From Polyodon spathula (Eukaryota; Chordata; Actinopteri; Acipenseriformes; Polyodontidae), in NCBI RefSeq assembly GCF_017654505.1, contig NC_054536.1:92893959-92957958 (forward strand): 64,000 nucleotides of DNA, given 5' to 3'. Every line of letters begins with the position of its first letter. The first letter of the stretch is position 1. The notes under the pieces were generated by a model that saw only the letters and a list, made by a program, of their open reading frames with translations, was not told where the DNA came from and did not search any database. This document shows positions 21,718 through 35,539 of this stretch, piece by piece. A program made the position numbers and the translations under genes.

Positions 21718-24321
21718 CAGTAGTTTGAGAAAAAATGAGGCAGTTTATTGGATTGATTTGGACTACCTAATGTTACCTTAGTTATTGTAGTACAGGATTA
21801 ACCATGCCTATACATTTTGGGTTAATCCAAGCACAACAATACCTGCATACCATCGTTTTACTACAAACTCAGTTTCAGGGTTATTCCAATTCAGAAAGGT
21901 AGTTGTCCATGTTTACATTGACTGATTTTACATCTTAAATTTGTAAATTTTTACTAGCACACCTTGTTACCTTACTTTACATTCACACAGGTTATGTAAA
22001 TCAGTGTCCAGAATTGATCACAGATGTAACTACCCTTCAAGCCTCTTTTTTAGATTTTCCAGCTACAATATTTCTGTTACCATGTGGGCAGGAGAGCATG
22101 ATGTGTCAGAGAAACTGTGGGCTTCAATAGTACAGTAGGTGGGTCTGAGCTGTTTTTAGCTACCTTCCACTTCTATATTGACTCTGACACAATGTTCCAG
22201 GCAGTGACACCATGCTTTTGTTTTGCTGCACTTGAGTTGAAAATGAAATCGGGAAATAAATAGACAGAAAAGACAGTCCATTTGTTTAATTCTTCTGTGT
22301 AGGTTATAAAAAACCATACAAGGCTCAGTTAACTGAGATGCAGGACAGGATATTGTTGTAGGAATGCGTTTTAGAAATTGCTGAGCTCTCCAAGTTGCCA
22401 TTCACCTACATATTGCTGTAAAAATAACTATTTAGATGTTTGCCCCATACTGATACACAAATGCATACAAATGGCTAGTAATTACAAATGAATTTACTCT
22501 GCATACAGTCTGTTAGATCAGATGTGAACCAGGCTGTTGGGGAGTCATGCCAGTTTTATTAGGGATTATTATCTGTGCTTGTCGATTGAGCCTCAGACAT
22601 ATCTTTAGTTGAGCCTTTGTGTATTTGGGGGGGCTGGAGCCAGGACTTCTCCCATGTGTTATCCCACTAAAATATCTGTCAGTCAACCTTTAATTATGTC
22701 AGTCACCCTAGTTAAACAATACCCAGCTTCCTAATTCTCATCTTGCTTTTCAGTTTGCAGTTATAACGTACACTTGCAGACAATCTTAAAACAAACCTTG
22801 TTTTCAATCGGTTCAAAAATGACTACTCACCCGGGGCAGCTTTCATTTTCATCTGACTCAGATGAAGAAATTCTCTTTCTTTTTGGCTGTCTTTCAACAA
22901 ATAATCCACCGGAAAAATGTTCAAAGAAATCCACCCGTCCTGCTTCTCCTCCATTTGACAATGCTGCTTCAACCTTTGCTTATCCAGCTGTGCCCGCTGC
23001 CATTCCTCTTCACCGCTCTTAACTCTTTAGACCTGAGGGTGATTCTCCAGCGCAAAGTTTTTACAAAGATTAGCCCATTGACAAACTTGTGAAAGCTCTT
23101 TTCAAAAAAGGATTGCCCATTGAAGCAGGGAGCGATCAGGCTGCCTTATTTGTTTCATATTGCAAATTCATATTGGCCTAGTCTGTTTTTCACGCTCAAA
23201 AGTCTCAGCCGAGATCCAAACTAGTCAGTTCAAGAGCCGCCCCTGCTGCATTGCAAGCTCCACTCACCTCCGATTCAGCGACTACAACCCCTCAGTTTTC
23301 AATTTCATCTGATCCTTCCTCTGATTTGCATTGGTGGCGTAGTTGCAGCCAAAATACTTTAACTATATATTTGTTTCTCATTCTCCTGCTTAAGTCTAGT
23401 CATTTGCACCCGTGCCAGTCTCCCCCTTCGGAGAGCAAAGCTTGCTCCCAAATTTTGAGCTAGTCCTTCAACTCAGCTTATTGAATGTGTCTCTTACAGG
23501 TGGAGGAGGCCAAGCCTGACCTCTCTCGACTAGACGACTCAGTAAGCCAGGGAGACCTTGATTCGTCCTCCTATCCTTCCTTAGTTTCCCCTTGAGGGAA
23601 GTCCTTGCTTCCCGGCCTTGGAGGTCAATCGGTTCGGCCTCACCTCAGTGAGGGCGATTCTCTGAGTGGTCAAAGGGAAACCCCTCTTCGGTTACTAAGT
23701 CACAAGCACTTTGTCTTTATTCTAGTAGTCCCTTACCCAGGCCTGGCTCCTGCTATCATTGGTTTGCAATGGAAACTCTTATGTTGGTGGTGGTTAGTCT
23801 TTGATGGATTTATTAATACACTAATAACAGGCCAAAGGCTTCTGTTTTATCCATTTAATTACAGCAGCTTTTCAAATTGAAGGTGATACCTGGGGTTGTC
23901 TTTTGTATTTAAAGATGGAATGGGTTAAACAGTGGTTAGTTCCACTGTTCTTGAAGATAGCTAATTGTAAATCTGAAAGCGAGCATTGTGTAAACCAAAA
24001 TCCTACTAGCCCTTCCTCACTCACCTCAAAGCTGGGTAAACAGCGGACTTGTCAGTCAGATTCCCTCTGTGTTTTCAGTCAGAAGTGGCAGCTCCATTTT
24101 CAGCTTCACTCAACTCCTCAAGTGTTCTCTTGTCTAAGCGAAGCATGAAGCCGCAGTGAGTTCTGGAGACACAGTACAGAGTATTAAAATAACACACAAA
24201 AAAACCTTCTCAATAAAATGTTTGTTTTTTTCTTATGTAACATCTGATTTAAACTGTTTTATTATTTGTTTTTTTTTATCATTGCTTACCTAACATAGGT
24301 AGACGTTTAACTGTTATTAAG

Positions 24322-24362
<41 letters not shown>

Positions 24363-26312
24363 TAAAAATTACCTTTTTAGAGGTTCGTCATTAGGTTTGC
24401 AATTTTGACATTGAAAAGGTTAACAATGTCATTTTAAAGATATTTTTACTGCAACTGTGGACCTTGGAAGAGAAGATAGTAAAACTCACAACACAAATCT
24501 TTTCACATTTAATTCTCCATCTTGATGGAGATCATTGGTCTCACCTTTTACCTCAAAGCACCAGATAACATCAGAATAAGTGATCTTTTTGTTTATTTTA
24601 AATGCTCATTTTCAGCATCTCTGAGTCAACAATGAAAAGTATCATTTCAAAGGAAGCCCTTGATTAGGTTCAACAACCTCTGGTTTTGCTTGCATGTACA
24701 CAACATCAATAACTGTGTGCATGTCATGGCTCGAATGTGAGCCCCCCTTCCCCTCCACACACAGAAACAACCTCATAGGCTAAAGGCTGCTACCCATCAG
24801 ATGCGGTGTGGCAAGCACAACTGTGCAGTGATGCAACAAAATAAATCAAACCAATACTTTCGATAAGTGCCTTTCACACCAGAGGAAACGTGAGAGCTGC
24901 ACTAGGATGGCACCGGAGCCATGCGAAAACAATTTGAAGACGATATATGGGAGTCCATTTCGAAGGAACTGGATAAGCCTGGTGTGTATGATTTATTGCC
25001 ATATGTGTTGAAATACAGTGAGAGAAGGCACTCGTAATTACTACATCATGTTGAAATATGTATTAGTCTTGATCATAGGTTTGTCAATAGCAATTTTGAA
25101 CAGTTGTATAGATCTGGCAGTTTTCAAACCTGTTGCATCACCTCTGTGTTGCTTCTCATGTGTATGGTCACGATGCTGCGAAAGTGTCTCGTGGCCAATT
25201 AAAATAACGCACCGCATCTGGTGTGTGGAGACCTTCCGGCTTGTTGTTTAATTTTTTTAACTCTTTCTACCCCAAGACCTAGAATATCAGAGCATATTTT
25301 TGTTGACTCCAGCATTTTATTAACTGTTATTGTATCGTTCTCATTTTGTAACATAAAAAAAAAAAAAAAAAAAAACTTTTCATGTTAAACTAGGATTTAG
25401 TTAAAGACTGGATGAAGTAACTATTAAACAGGTGGCTTCATAGCTGTATTGAATAATACTAATATAAACTAGTCTCTTTTTGTCTGGTCAAAAACTAAAG
25501 TTTCGCTGGAAATGGTATCCCTGTTTATCCTATTCTCTTATTTCCTTTTATTCCTTTGAGATGACTTTATACCAGTGCCAAAAGAAGTAAATTAAAATAT
25601 TTAAGTTCTTGTCGAAATTAATATATGCTGCTAATCAGAAGATGCCCTGTTTATCAAGGAGTGCCGTGGAAAAGGCTTATTTTCTTAAAGGAATACAAAC
25701 ATTTCAAAGAAGCAGCTAAGAGCAGGCGTTCGAAGTTCTGAGGAATTAATCGCTAGTCCGATACTGTTAAAATTGCTTTATTCCTTTAAAACAATGCACC
25801 TTTGGTAATGCACTTGTTGCTCAATAAGGCCCTATGAGTTTCAGTCCATAACTGAAAAAAAAAATACATTGTTAATAAGCATGTTTTGTAAATGTGATTT
25901 TATGACATATTAAGAGTTACACTAATTGATGAATATGTTCTTTTCTGATTGGGTGTTGGTAAATAGCCTGTGTACCATCCTGCTGCAGGCAAAATTAAAC
26001 CTTGTGACTTTCAGGGAAGAGTGCCATCTAGTGAGTCACCGTATCCACAATTATATCATCTATTGGCTTTAGAGCAACTATAAGAAAGAAACAAATCAAA
26101 GTCAGAAACGATATCATATCCTTCCAACCATGACCCTTCTCCTCACAAGTTTTTACAGTCACAGTTTTTGTGAGGGTTATTAAGATATGTGTGATTGGTT
26201 TCTAGCATTGTTACTAAACATTGTGTATTCCAAATCATTTTGACCTTAACTTCCATTTATTGGTATGTGAGAATGTCGTCTCCCTCCTCCTCTCTGACTG
26301 TCTTTTTTTCAG

Positions 26313-26435
26313 ATTATTAAAGACCAGAAGCTGATGATAATAGTTGGTGGGATGCTGCTGATTGATCTCTGCATCCTGATTTGCTGGCAGATTGTAGACC
26401 CCCTAAAGCGGACAGTGGAAGAATACAATTTAGAG
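26313..26435 (+). CDS. GABBR2: GABBR2 exon (TM4 and start of extracellular loop 2)
   Basis: This 123-nt exon (41 codons, phase 0 to 0) encodes [20 protein letters not shown], then [20 protein letters not shown] and E. This is the intracellular edge, TM4 and the start of extracellular loop 2. The acceptor is GTCTTTTTTTCAG and the donor is TTAGAG|GTAGGT. The next family exon (a segment like RDISIRPLLEHC) was not found in the following 37.5 kb. Confidence 0.97.
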
Positions 26436-26869
26436 GTAGGTGCTTATCTTGTAATTAGGGGATGTGTAGACAACTACTGGGCTTGCAGCAAACTAGAAAA
26501 GAAAAATAATTGACATGCTGTTGACTGTATAGGTATTGGAAGCATCTGGAAAAACACTTGTAGATAGCCAATGAGGATATTCAAGACAGTCTTATCTTGT
26601 CACACTGATGTAAATGATTCTATTTGGCCTCTAATTTTAAGCAAGACAAGGACACATTTCTGAGATGGAAGGTATTTTGCACCGTGTATGGCTTTGCTAT
26701 CATTGCTTACTGTTAACTAAAAAAAAAATTGCTATTTTTAGACATAATCACACAAAATCCCAACTAGCCAGTCCTTCTGTTTTGTTAAATCTTGAAAGAC
26801 AGTTTTGCTGAACTATGATCTATCACTTGATGGTGTTTTAACATATTACAAGACATCTAGAGCCCTATT

Positions 26870-27895
26870 TTCATATGTGACATAAGCTGTGCCTGTAGTC
26901 GTTTAGACGGGTGACTTGTGCGATTTTCGAACGTGTAAGTTTAGGTGCTTCCAGGCGTTTACTTGGTTAATGTCTATTTTAAGTTATTTACGGCAAGTTA
27001 AATTAGCTGACCCCTATGTGCAATTTCCAAATTATTTACATGTCTATTATTAGGCTTTTAGGAATTCCAGTGTTACACCCGCTTCTACTTCGTGTAACTT
27101 CAGTCGCTATTGTTTAAAAAACAGACAATTCACTACTGTTTTGAAACCGAGAATGACAGATTAATTTTTTGGCTCAGACAGAGAGAAGGAGAATAAAGGG
27201 GGGCAGGAGTATCCTTTTGCTAGATTATACAGACACCGTATTTTTTTAACCCTAACAGATTATTAGTATTTTTCGACTAAATACACAAGCAATATTGGAT
27301 TTGTCAGGAGTTATCCATGAAGATAACCACTGCCCTAATATAGTTTGCTTCAGGGGGATTTAAGATCCATCGGAGACAACACAAGCATAACCAGTCTACC
27401 ATGTCCAAAATTGTGACAGAAGTGAGTGCTGCTTTAGTGAAGAGAGTGAATAAATATATCTGCTTTCCGAAACCTACACAGGTGTCACAAAAAAACAAAA
27501 GAAGATTTTTTTTATTTTCTTACTTTCCAGTTGTGTTGGTGTTTGCATTCATTTATTGTAAAGCACGCTGACTGTTACAAATGGCTAGAGAACTAAATGT
27601 AAGCAATTATGTGCCCTGGCTGCTCATTACTGTCCTAATTGATATTCTGCCTAATCAATCAGCATGTTAGCGATGACAGATTTCAAAAATCACACCTACA
27701 TTGACAGGTCTAAATCCAATATTACCTGTAGGAGAGAATTTAGTTTTTTAGACTAGCATAAGTGATTTGGATGCTTAAACCCCTAATTAAACACTTAGTC
27801 ATTTACAAAAATAGAGGCTATACCAGCCCTGACTACACTTGCCTAAAAAAAAAAAAAAACTTTAGTTAATTTGGTCACATACGGAAATAGGGCCC
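26870..27895. mobile_element. Harbinger-like non-autonomous element with CTA duplication
   Basis: The left end GAGCCCTATTTTCATATGTG and the inverted right end (minus-strand reading GGGCCCTATTTCCGTATGTG) match at 17 of 20 positions. CTA lies immediately outside both ends (26867-26869 and 27896-27898), matching the 3-bp target duplications of PIF/Harbinger elements. The length is 1,026 bp and no transposase was seen. Confidence 0.7.
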
Positions 27896-29264
27896 CTACT
27901 ATATATATAATGTTTGGCCATGTTATAAACAAGTAGTGCTCCACAACCCATCACTAAAACCAGCTCTTAAGGAATGTGTGGAGCTTCTGCTTCAAAACTG
28001 ACTCAGACCAGGAAAGGGTCTGGAGGAGGGAGGAAGCACAATCAAGCTTTTTTCTCTCCTCCTCCTCGCTCTTATTAATTAACAGCAGACGATTCAGAGG
28101 AGAAAGGGTTAAACTGCGTTTGTAATTTCATCGTGTATGCTGCACTCGTATGTGGGAGAATAAAATGTTACGCTTCTGTGCTTAAGCTCTTAATATGTGT
28201 GACTCATACCTGATTAAAGCTGAAGTGTACTGTCAGTTTCAGTTTGTGTTATTGGCCATTAGTACCGGGGCAGGCAGTGGTGCACATTTGACTGAATTCT
28301 TATTAGAAATGAATTGTACTGGTGATGTCTGGCTGTTGGTCTGATAGCCCTGTTGTACCCAGCTGTTTGGGGATACATATTGTTGGTGTATGTGGTGCTG
28401 TGGGGTTACAGCTTTAATTCAACATGTATTTAAATGTGTGCTCTACTTGGTACTCTCTGTAGTTAAGTGGTTACTGAAATATGGTTTATTCATTTTCTTT
28501 CTGTGGGAATTATATAATATGCTGTGCTGAAATCCCTGTAGTCATTATACCTAACTCCTTCAACAACACACATTTAGGGCTCTTCCATTTTGTTGTTATA
28601 AAATTGCATCTGTAGCCTTTAGCAGTGTTACTTTATGACCACTCAAGCATTCATATGCAAGGCCATGACATTTCCCAGGCCATGATTTATAGAATTGCAT
28701 GAAAGACTTTAAAATCATTTAGCAGGTGAGGACATCTTACTGAACTAGCCCCAGCTGTATTTATTTTGTACATCCCCCCATTCTACACTGATTGATATTC
28801 AAGGTTTTAAGGGTGCGCTTTGCACATCTCCTTCAGTATGCAAGACATGAACGAGCCTCTTCTTTTCTGTCGACACTGTGAATATGGACACTCCATGGAT
28901 ATATAGTGAGATTCTGGATGCCTTGTTTTATTTACTAAAGTATGGTTCAGTTGTCTTCCTGTCTGGGTGGGAGAAGTCAGGAAATAAACACAGATCTCGC
29001 CTCTGCAGCCACAGCCGCTTGCTGGGGGGGGGGCACTTGGCTGGATCTTCATGATGGGATAGTTGACTAAAGAAAAGTGCAAATGACATCAAGCATCTGT
29101 TTAGTTTGTGTTCTGGAAACCATAAGGAATAGAAATCTAATTATAATTTCAGCAAAATACGCAGCACCATATAGTGTATACAGTACAACAACAACAAGGG
29201 ATCACACCTGGAATTGAGAATGGATTCATTTCCACATGTTTTGATGGTAGTCTGACTACATGCT

Positions 29265-29513
29265 GTGAAAATTGCAGAAACTATATTAAGATCCAAAATG
29301 GAAAATTTCAAAGCATATGACATGATTTATTTAGATTTCCAGAAAGCTTTTGACAAAGTCCCTCATAAAAGATTAATTCTCAAACTGAACGCAGTTGGGA
29401 TTCAAGGAAACACATGCACATGGATTAGGGAGTGGTTAACATGTAAAAAACAAAAAGTACTGATTGTGCACTGCATCCTTCAGCTGTACTACAAAAGGGA
29501 GAAACAGTTATGA
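29265..29513 (+). mobile_element. LINE reverse transcriptase fragment with internal deletion
   Basis: The frame gives ETILRSKMENFKAYDMIYLD, then FQKAFDKVPHKRLILKLNAV and GIQGNTCTWIREWLT, nearly identical to the LINE at 47540-47850. About 40 residues between KMEN and KAYD are absent, including the QHGFRKGR block. Both flanks are unrelated, so it is an internal scrap of the same LINE family. Confidence 0.88.
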
Positions 29514-30838
29514 CAAATGTGTAATAAATGTAACGATTATCATCATAATAACACATCACGTATTATAAGGGCATTGATGCATACCCACTAACTTTATTCT
29601 TACAACAGTCTTCTGTGATACAAGCATATTTACTTTATAAATACAAATTCTGGACTGTATTTTATTTGTTATTTTCCACCTGGAAGGTATTTCTGAACCT
29701 GGTTTTTAGTAGTCATATTTGCACCTCAGACATTTTAGGTGCAAGGTAAGTGTTTATACAGCCTATTTGTTTTGTATTGGTGTTTTGTTTGCATAGTGAA
29801 AGCATGGTAAATTATGGGAGCAACGTGCAAAACGTGGTAAACTTTTATAAGGATCATTTCAGGAACCATTACACAACTTATAATCAGGATCTCTGTTGAT
29901 TTGTCTTCGATCCAGCTTGTAATAGGTTTTTGTTGTATCCAGTATTGCCTTTTCAATAGGTATGTTTCTTCTACCACAACAAAGCCTCCATGTGAATCCA
30001 CTGCTCACAAATTGAAGGTACTGATTGTGTGAATTTACACAGAGTTGTTTGTTCTCTGGCATATTCTTTAAATTAAATAAGGAAAGAGAAGCATTCAGCA
30101 GGTTTGCGGTGGCATTTCCGCTGTTTCCCAGCCACCACTTTGCCCACCAAAGGGAGGGTACAGAAAAATCAACAGGTAAAAATCTACCCCACAATGACCT
30201 ATAGTGTATGATCTTCTGTGTTTTCTTGACTTAGTTGTCCGAATAGCAAAAAGGAGAGAACGTTCAGTATTTGCACGATTTACATTTACACTTAAGAATA
30301 CCATTCCACTTGGGTATTTTTATTATGGTAATTTGGGGCTCAAGTGGTTTGATGAAGTTCTTTAAAATTCAGTAAACACCGGCAGCCTTATCAATGATTC
30401 CCATGTTTATGTATGAGGTTCTGTAGAGTGAAACATATCTTTAGATGTTTGCCGGAAGGCGTACTGGTTTACTTCATTGGGATTGGAAATTATGTTGTAA
30501 ATTCAGGTTTTTGTACTCCTGGTAATTGCCAGCAAGCTGTTTCAAATGCAAGATATTCTACATTGTAGAATACTCAGTGAGCTCAAAGCAGTCACCAGCA
30601 GGCTGGCCCTGATAACTCCAGGGGGCAGTTGCTCGCTGATGTCTGCTGTAGAGCTCCTTGGTGTAAACTGACAATTGGCTTGGTCATGTGTTAGCAGGAT
30701 GCCAACTGACCTTCAGTTCACGTGAGATTTATTGTGGATAAATTAGTCAAAGTTAAATCTATATATGCATTGTGTAAAATGTGCAACTTCTGGTCTGCTT
30801 TTCTCCAAGCAAACTTTAAAAGTGGAGGGAATGTGATC

Positions 30839-32177
30839 ACTGTTTGGTGTATTCATTTAATGCGATGTGTCCAACAAGGTGATGCAGAACTCTGCTCACA
30901 CCATAATTGTTATGGTAAAATGGCACGCCTCAGAAAGAGACAGATCTTATGAAATATTCTTGAATTGAGAGCCTCTGTGGGTTAAATTTAAGCAATCATC
31001 GCAGCATCATTTTTTTTTTGTTTTTTCTGTATCTTCTCCACACTACTGCACCTCATCACCGTTTGATAAACATCAGACTAGCTGGAATGAAAGACACTGG
31101 TTCAAATCCCATCTATGCCACCAACAGTCACCGGTTCAAATCCCACCTCGTGCACTGACTGACTCACTGTGTGACCCTCAGCAAGTCACTTAACCTCCTT
31201 GTGCTCCATCCTATGGATGAGATGTTAAATCAACTTCCTATTGTAAGTCACTGCATATAATTCACAGTTCACAGCCTCTAAGACTCCAAAAAAGCCACAA
31301 GGTAATTAAGGTTTTACTTTGCATATGAATTTATTTTAAGAATTTGTTAGGCATCACTAGTATCTTTTCACAATTAGTACCTTCTTTTGTTTTAACCATA
31401 CCATCACTAAAATGTAACAAATCAGTCATGCATGATGCTTCCAACAGGGACCAGTTTGGAAATTAAAAGTATTCCTCTATTTCGACCTGGGCCAGTAAGA
31501 GGTAGCTCTTAATTTCAGCATTAATTTTGCCGCCTTTGTTGTAGATACAGTATACCAGACCACTTAATGATATGCTGTAAAATACTGAACCAGACCTCAA
31601 ATGTAAAATTAAACAAGTTGAATGCTGCAAGCACCAAAAATGGCCACATCCAAAGAAAATGGCATTATTTCCATTAAAGCAGTTCTCTGAGCCCTTTTCA
31701 TCTTTTATGTCTCCGTCTGTAAATTATGATATCAGTTTAATTGAAGAAGGGATTGTAATGAGGAAGTGAAGTTTGTGCTAAAGAAGGACGTACAGCATGG
31801 AGATCTGTTCAGGCAGTGGATAACATCTTAAGAAGGTGTCCTCCAAATCTTTAAGGAGTCTGAAGGGTTACCGTATTAGTTCATCAAAGGCTTCTTTGGT
31901 CTGTTTCATGTCTGCTTTTCTCTTTCATTCCAGCTAGTCTCATGTTTATCAAACGGTGATGAGGTGCAGTCGTGTGGAGAAGATACAGAAAAAAAAAAAA
32001 AAAACGTTACTGTGATGATTGCTTAAATTTAACCCACAGAGGCTCTCAATTCAAGAATATTTCATAAGATCTGTCTCTTTCTGAGGCATGCCATTTTACC
32101 ATAACTAAATTATGGGGTGAACAGAATTCTGCATCACCTTGTTGGACACATCGCATTAAATGAATACACCAAACAGT
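30839..32177. repeat. Inverted repeat with about 256-bp arms around a SINE-bearing centre
   Basis: The left arm is 30839-31094 and the right arm 31921-32177. Outer ends read ACTGTTTGGTGTATTCATTT toward the centre and inner ends read CTAGCTGGAATGAAAGA. The arms are about 90% alike, differing by T/A-run lengths and point changes. The 826-bp centre carries a SINE next to the left arm. Outer flanks show no clear target duplication. The repeat family is unknown to me. Confidence 0.88.
31096..31290 (+). mobile_element. SINE with tRNA-like B boxes and a MIR/V-SINE-like core
   Basis: Two GGTTCAAATCCC boxes (about 31101 and 31132) resemble the tRNA B box. They are followed by TGTGTGACCCTCAGCAAGTC and then ACTTAACCTCCTTGTGCTCC, the conserved body of vertebrate V-SINE/MIR-type elements. 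The two boxes 31 bp apart suggest a short tandem duplication of the head. Confidence 0.7.
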
Positions 32178-32411
32178 CCGAAATAACTGAGAAGGGGCAC
32201 CATTGCATAGCAGGTAAATACAGTGACTCATGAAAAATGAAAAAAATGCTGGTACTTCAGAAAGAATATATGTACATTAAGGTAGCAGAACAGTCGGCCT
32301 TGTCTGGCTAAAACCTGAGGTAGTTAACAACTACACAAATCCCTATGAGAAATACAGCACTTACTCTAGGTGCTGCCAAACTTAGTTTAGTTATACTGTA
32401 CAGGATAATCT

Positions 32412-32440
32412 CTTTTTTTTTTTTTTTTTTTTTTTTTTTA
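32412..32440. repeat. Poly(T) run
   Basis: About 29 Ts, consistent with the reverse of a retroposon tail or a simple repeat. Confidence 0.7.
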
Positions 32441-33501
32441 GTTTAACACTAAATAATAATTTAATTTTAACGGATCCCACAGCACATGCAGTATATGTGA
32501 TGTATAAGTTATGGATCAGCTGATCTCCTTTGGGCCTCCAGGCTCATATCAGTTGCTACGACACAAAAGCAGCCAAGCAGAAGGGCAGAACAGTGGGTAT
32601 CTACAGTATATCTGCTGCAAAACGACAAAGAGAAAATGTTTGTGGCTGAATATTTGGGAAACACCTCCCCCATTCTGAAAGTATCTGAAAAAAACTCTTG
32701 TCTGGTATCAGATAGAAATCAACTGGGATGGGCTGGCATATTCGTCAGAAACATGTTGTGTTGAACACCACAGTGCATTGTATCCCTCAAAGAGAGATGC
32801 AGTTAAAGCAAGCAAGGGCAGAGGAAAACAAGTTGGATTACAGCAGTGAAAACCTCAACGGCCCGACTTGTGAGTTCATCAAAATTCCTCGGGCGGCTGT
32901 TTACTCGGCGTATTACAAAGTCTTCAGGGAAACCTTGGGGATACCCTCTAAAGTTCATGGGGGCACATAATAGCAAACCTGCAGTTTAACAGGAAAAAAA
33001 AAGGGGAGTTCACCTACAGTATAGTTATGTACTTTTGAATTATTCAGTATGTATTTATCCAGTTTTGTCAGTTTGAGTCTCCTCATTAGAAGTAAAGATA
33101 TATTCTCTAATGCAATGTGTGTTACTTTCTGTGAGTAAACCAATGTATATATTGTTAACAAGATATGCTATATGGCCTTTCTGACCATGTTTATTACTAC
33201 ATGGCTTACTTTTAAGATAAAAACAGAGAATATAATACATGACTTATGATTCCCTTTCAAGTACGTGTAAATGTAACCGTTACCGAATGGGTGTTTACCT
33301 CCTAAAGACCTGAATCCTGAATGTTGGATACCAAAGCTGCTCTTTGAGCCTGTGACCTAGTTGTGACCCCACCCCCGAGGGATCAAAATGATTGCGGTGA
33401 CAGATCTCAGCAGCATTTTTCCTTTCAAGACTGACTAGACAGAGAACCTTGTTCAGATAAGTACAATATCTGTATATATGTCACATTTACTGTGTTTTTA
33501 C

Positions 33502-34940
33502 TAGAACTGTCAATCGTTTAAAAAAAAAAAAATTGATCGGTTACTTTATGGGCATTAGTTGATTAATTGGTAGATTAAATCAGTAGATTAATCTGTGCAT
33601 ATTTTTATTATAAGGAAACAATGTTATAGCGGCTGTCCTGTATAGTAATACTAAAAAATCAATAGAATTAAATAAATAAATAAATAAAAATAAGCCCAAT
33701 GGGAATTTGGTGTTTTTAAAAGCATTTTTATTATTTTTATTTTACTAAATGTAACACATTTTCACAAAACGACCATTCCTTTAGGCCACTGTCAGTCACA
33801 TACCTGAAAAGCAAGCCAGCTGAGCTGCGTTTCCATCTTCGGTTGTTTAATCTTCCACTACAGCTCCATACTTGGCTTCCTGTGCTTCTGCTTTTATTCG
33901 TTCTACATCTTGTAAGAGGTACCCGAGAATACTGTGGCTATTGACAAGTGATTGGTTAACATGCGGTCATAGTCAAAAATCTGAGAAATCAACTAGAACC
34001 TCTAGTTGAGGAACTGTTGCTGCCATCATGCCCTCTGAATGCCAGTTCTTGCCTCCCAAGGTAAACAATAGAATCAATCAAGCGTTTAAGAGCCTCACAA
34101 TTTTCTTACTTTCTCATTGTGATGTATTGTATCCCTACGCTTCTGCTCATACAGTTGAACATCAGTCTGGGTTTGTTCAAAAGTTTTGTGTTACAGGGGC
34201 TTGCAAGTGACTTTGGGAACACTCATGTTTTTGTGCTGACTTCAATAGATATCCTAGTTTGCTGCAGCCAGTGCATGTTCCATATTACCTTTCTGTAATT
34301 AACAAAAGACAGTTCCAGCAGTATTATTATTTTTTTAATTGACAGCTACTGATAAGCCATGGATATATTTCATAATTTGAATGTTGGAAGTGGCAAGTAG
34401 ATCTCTTACCTTCCTGTGTATTTGTGGTATATGCCTCCCTTTTTTTAAAAATCTCCAATTTTTCTGAGAAACCCCTTCTTGAAAATTGATTTGTAACTGA
34501 ATCACTCCGATGTCTCTGTCTGATGAAATGTATTTTTTAATTTGTAAGTAGCAATTCTAAATATTACTTTGAAGTTCTCAATATAATTCTCAATAACGGT
34601 CTCTATAATATTAGCAATACTGTGCGAAACTCAGCTATTCTTGCACCCTTACCCTAGCATATTTATCTCCCGCCTCTGCTCACTCATGATTGGACACCTG
34701 CATAACAAGGGGCAGATCTTTGACTCTCCCATTGGTTAAACCTACTTAAGACCTGAACTGTTTATGTCCAGTCTCCGCTCACTGATGATTGGACTGCTGT
34801 GGAGAAAATACTGTTCTATTGGTTGATTTTTATTATATATATATGCGATTTAAATAAAGAAACGAATAAAATAAAATTATCGCGATCAACTCTTCAGTTG
34901 ATTAATCGGTCCAATTAATCTGTTAATTGGAGCAGCCCTA
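33502..34940. mobile_element. Non-autonomous hAT element with 8-bp target duplication
   Basis: It starts TAGAACTGTCAATCG and ends with the inverted AGCAGCCCTA (minus-strand reading TAGGGCTGCTCC), so the tips share TAG(A/G)(A/G)CTG. Subterminal GATTAATTGG/CCAATTAATC repeats extend inward on both sides. A perfect 8-bp direct repeat GTTTTTAC flanks it (33494-33501 and 34941-34948). The length is 1,439 bp and no transposase frame was found. Internal TGATTGGAC(A/T) motifs with CTCCCATTGGTTAAAC near 34690-34740 resemble the hAT at 13250-14238. Confidence 0.88.
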
Positions 34941-35539
34941 GTTTTTACACAGTTTTTATGTGATAAATAGTTTTTCTTTTTTGGCATATTTGTGTGCACT
35001 ACAGCCTGGTACTGGTTATGGACCTGCTGCGGCCTTGTGCCCCGCGTTAAGCCAGCGGCTCAAGTTGCTCCTTCCCCAGGACCCAGCATCATAAGTCAAC
35101 TGACTTTGTGCTCTACCCCCAGGCCACATAGCTCTGGCTGGAGCTTATTACTGTCTCGATTTTGTTGCTTTTGCCAATAAGAGAAGGTTATGTATATTTT
35201 TATATATTTGTAACTTTTAAATGAGAGTTTTTTTTTTCTCATTGTTTTATTTGTGTTTTACAGATATTGAACGCAGGCCTGTCTAAAGTGGTGCTTGACC
35301 TGCATACAGTAAGAGCAGCTGCTGAGCAGGACAGATACTACCTTCGGCATTTTGTTGGTTGTTTTACAATCACAGTATCTCGATGCCGCTTTGGTGAACA
35401 GCTATTAGCATCACGATTGTCATGGCTGTTAGTTTATTTTGACAAGCAGACTTCCCTCAGTCTCATGTTGATACTGACTGAGTGGTTTTGTCAGTGGTTT
35501 GTACATTGCCACCCGTGGTAACTGCGACCAGATGGACCC

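Noticed and set aside
22774..24150. Ser/Pro-rich frames as exons of a host gene
   Set aside because: Many short frames with stops, no splice pattern and no recognisable domain; they may be an old retroelement, but I could not assign one.
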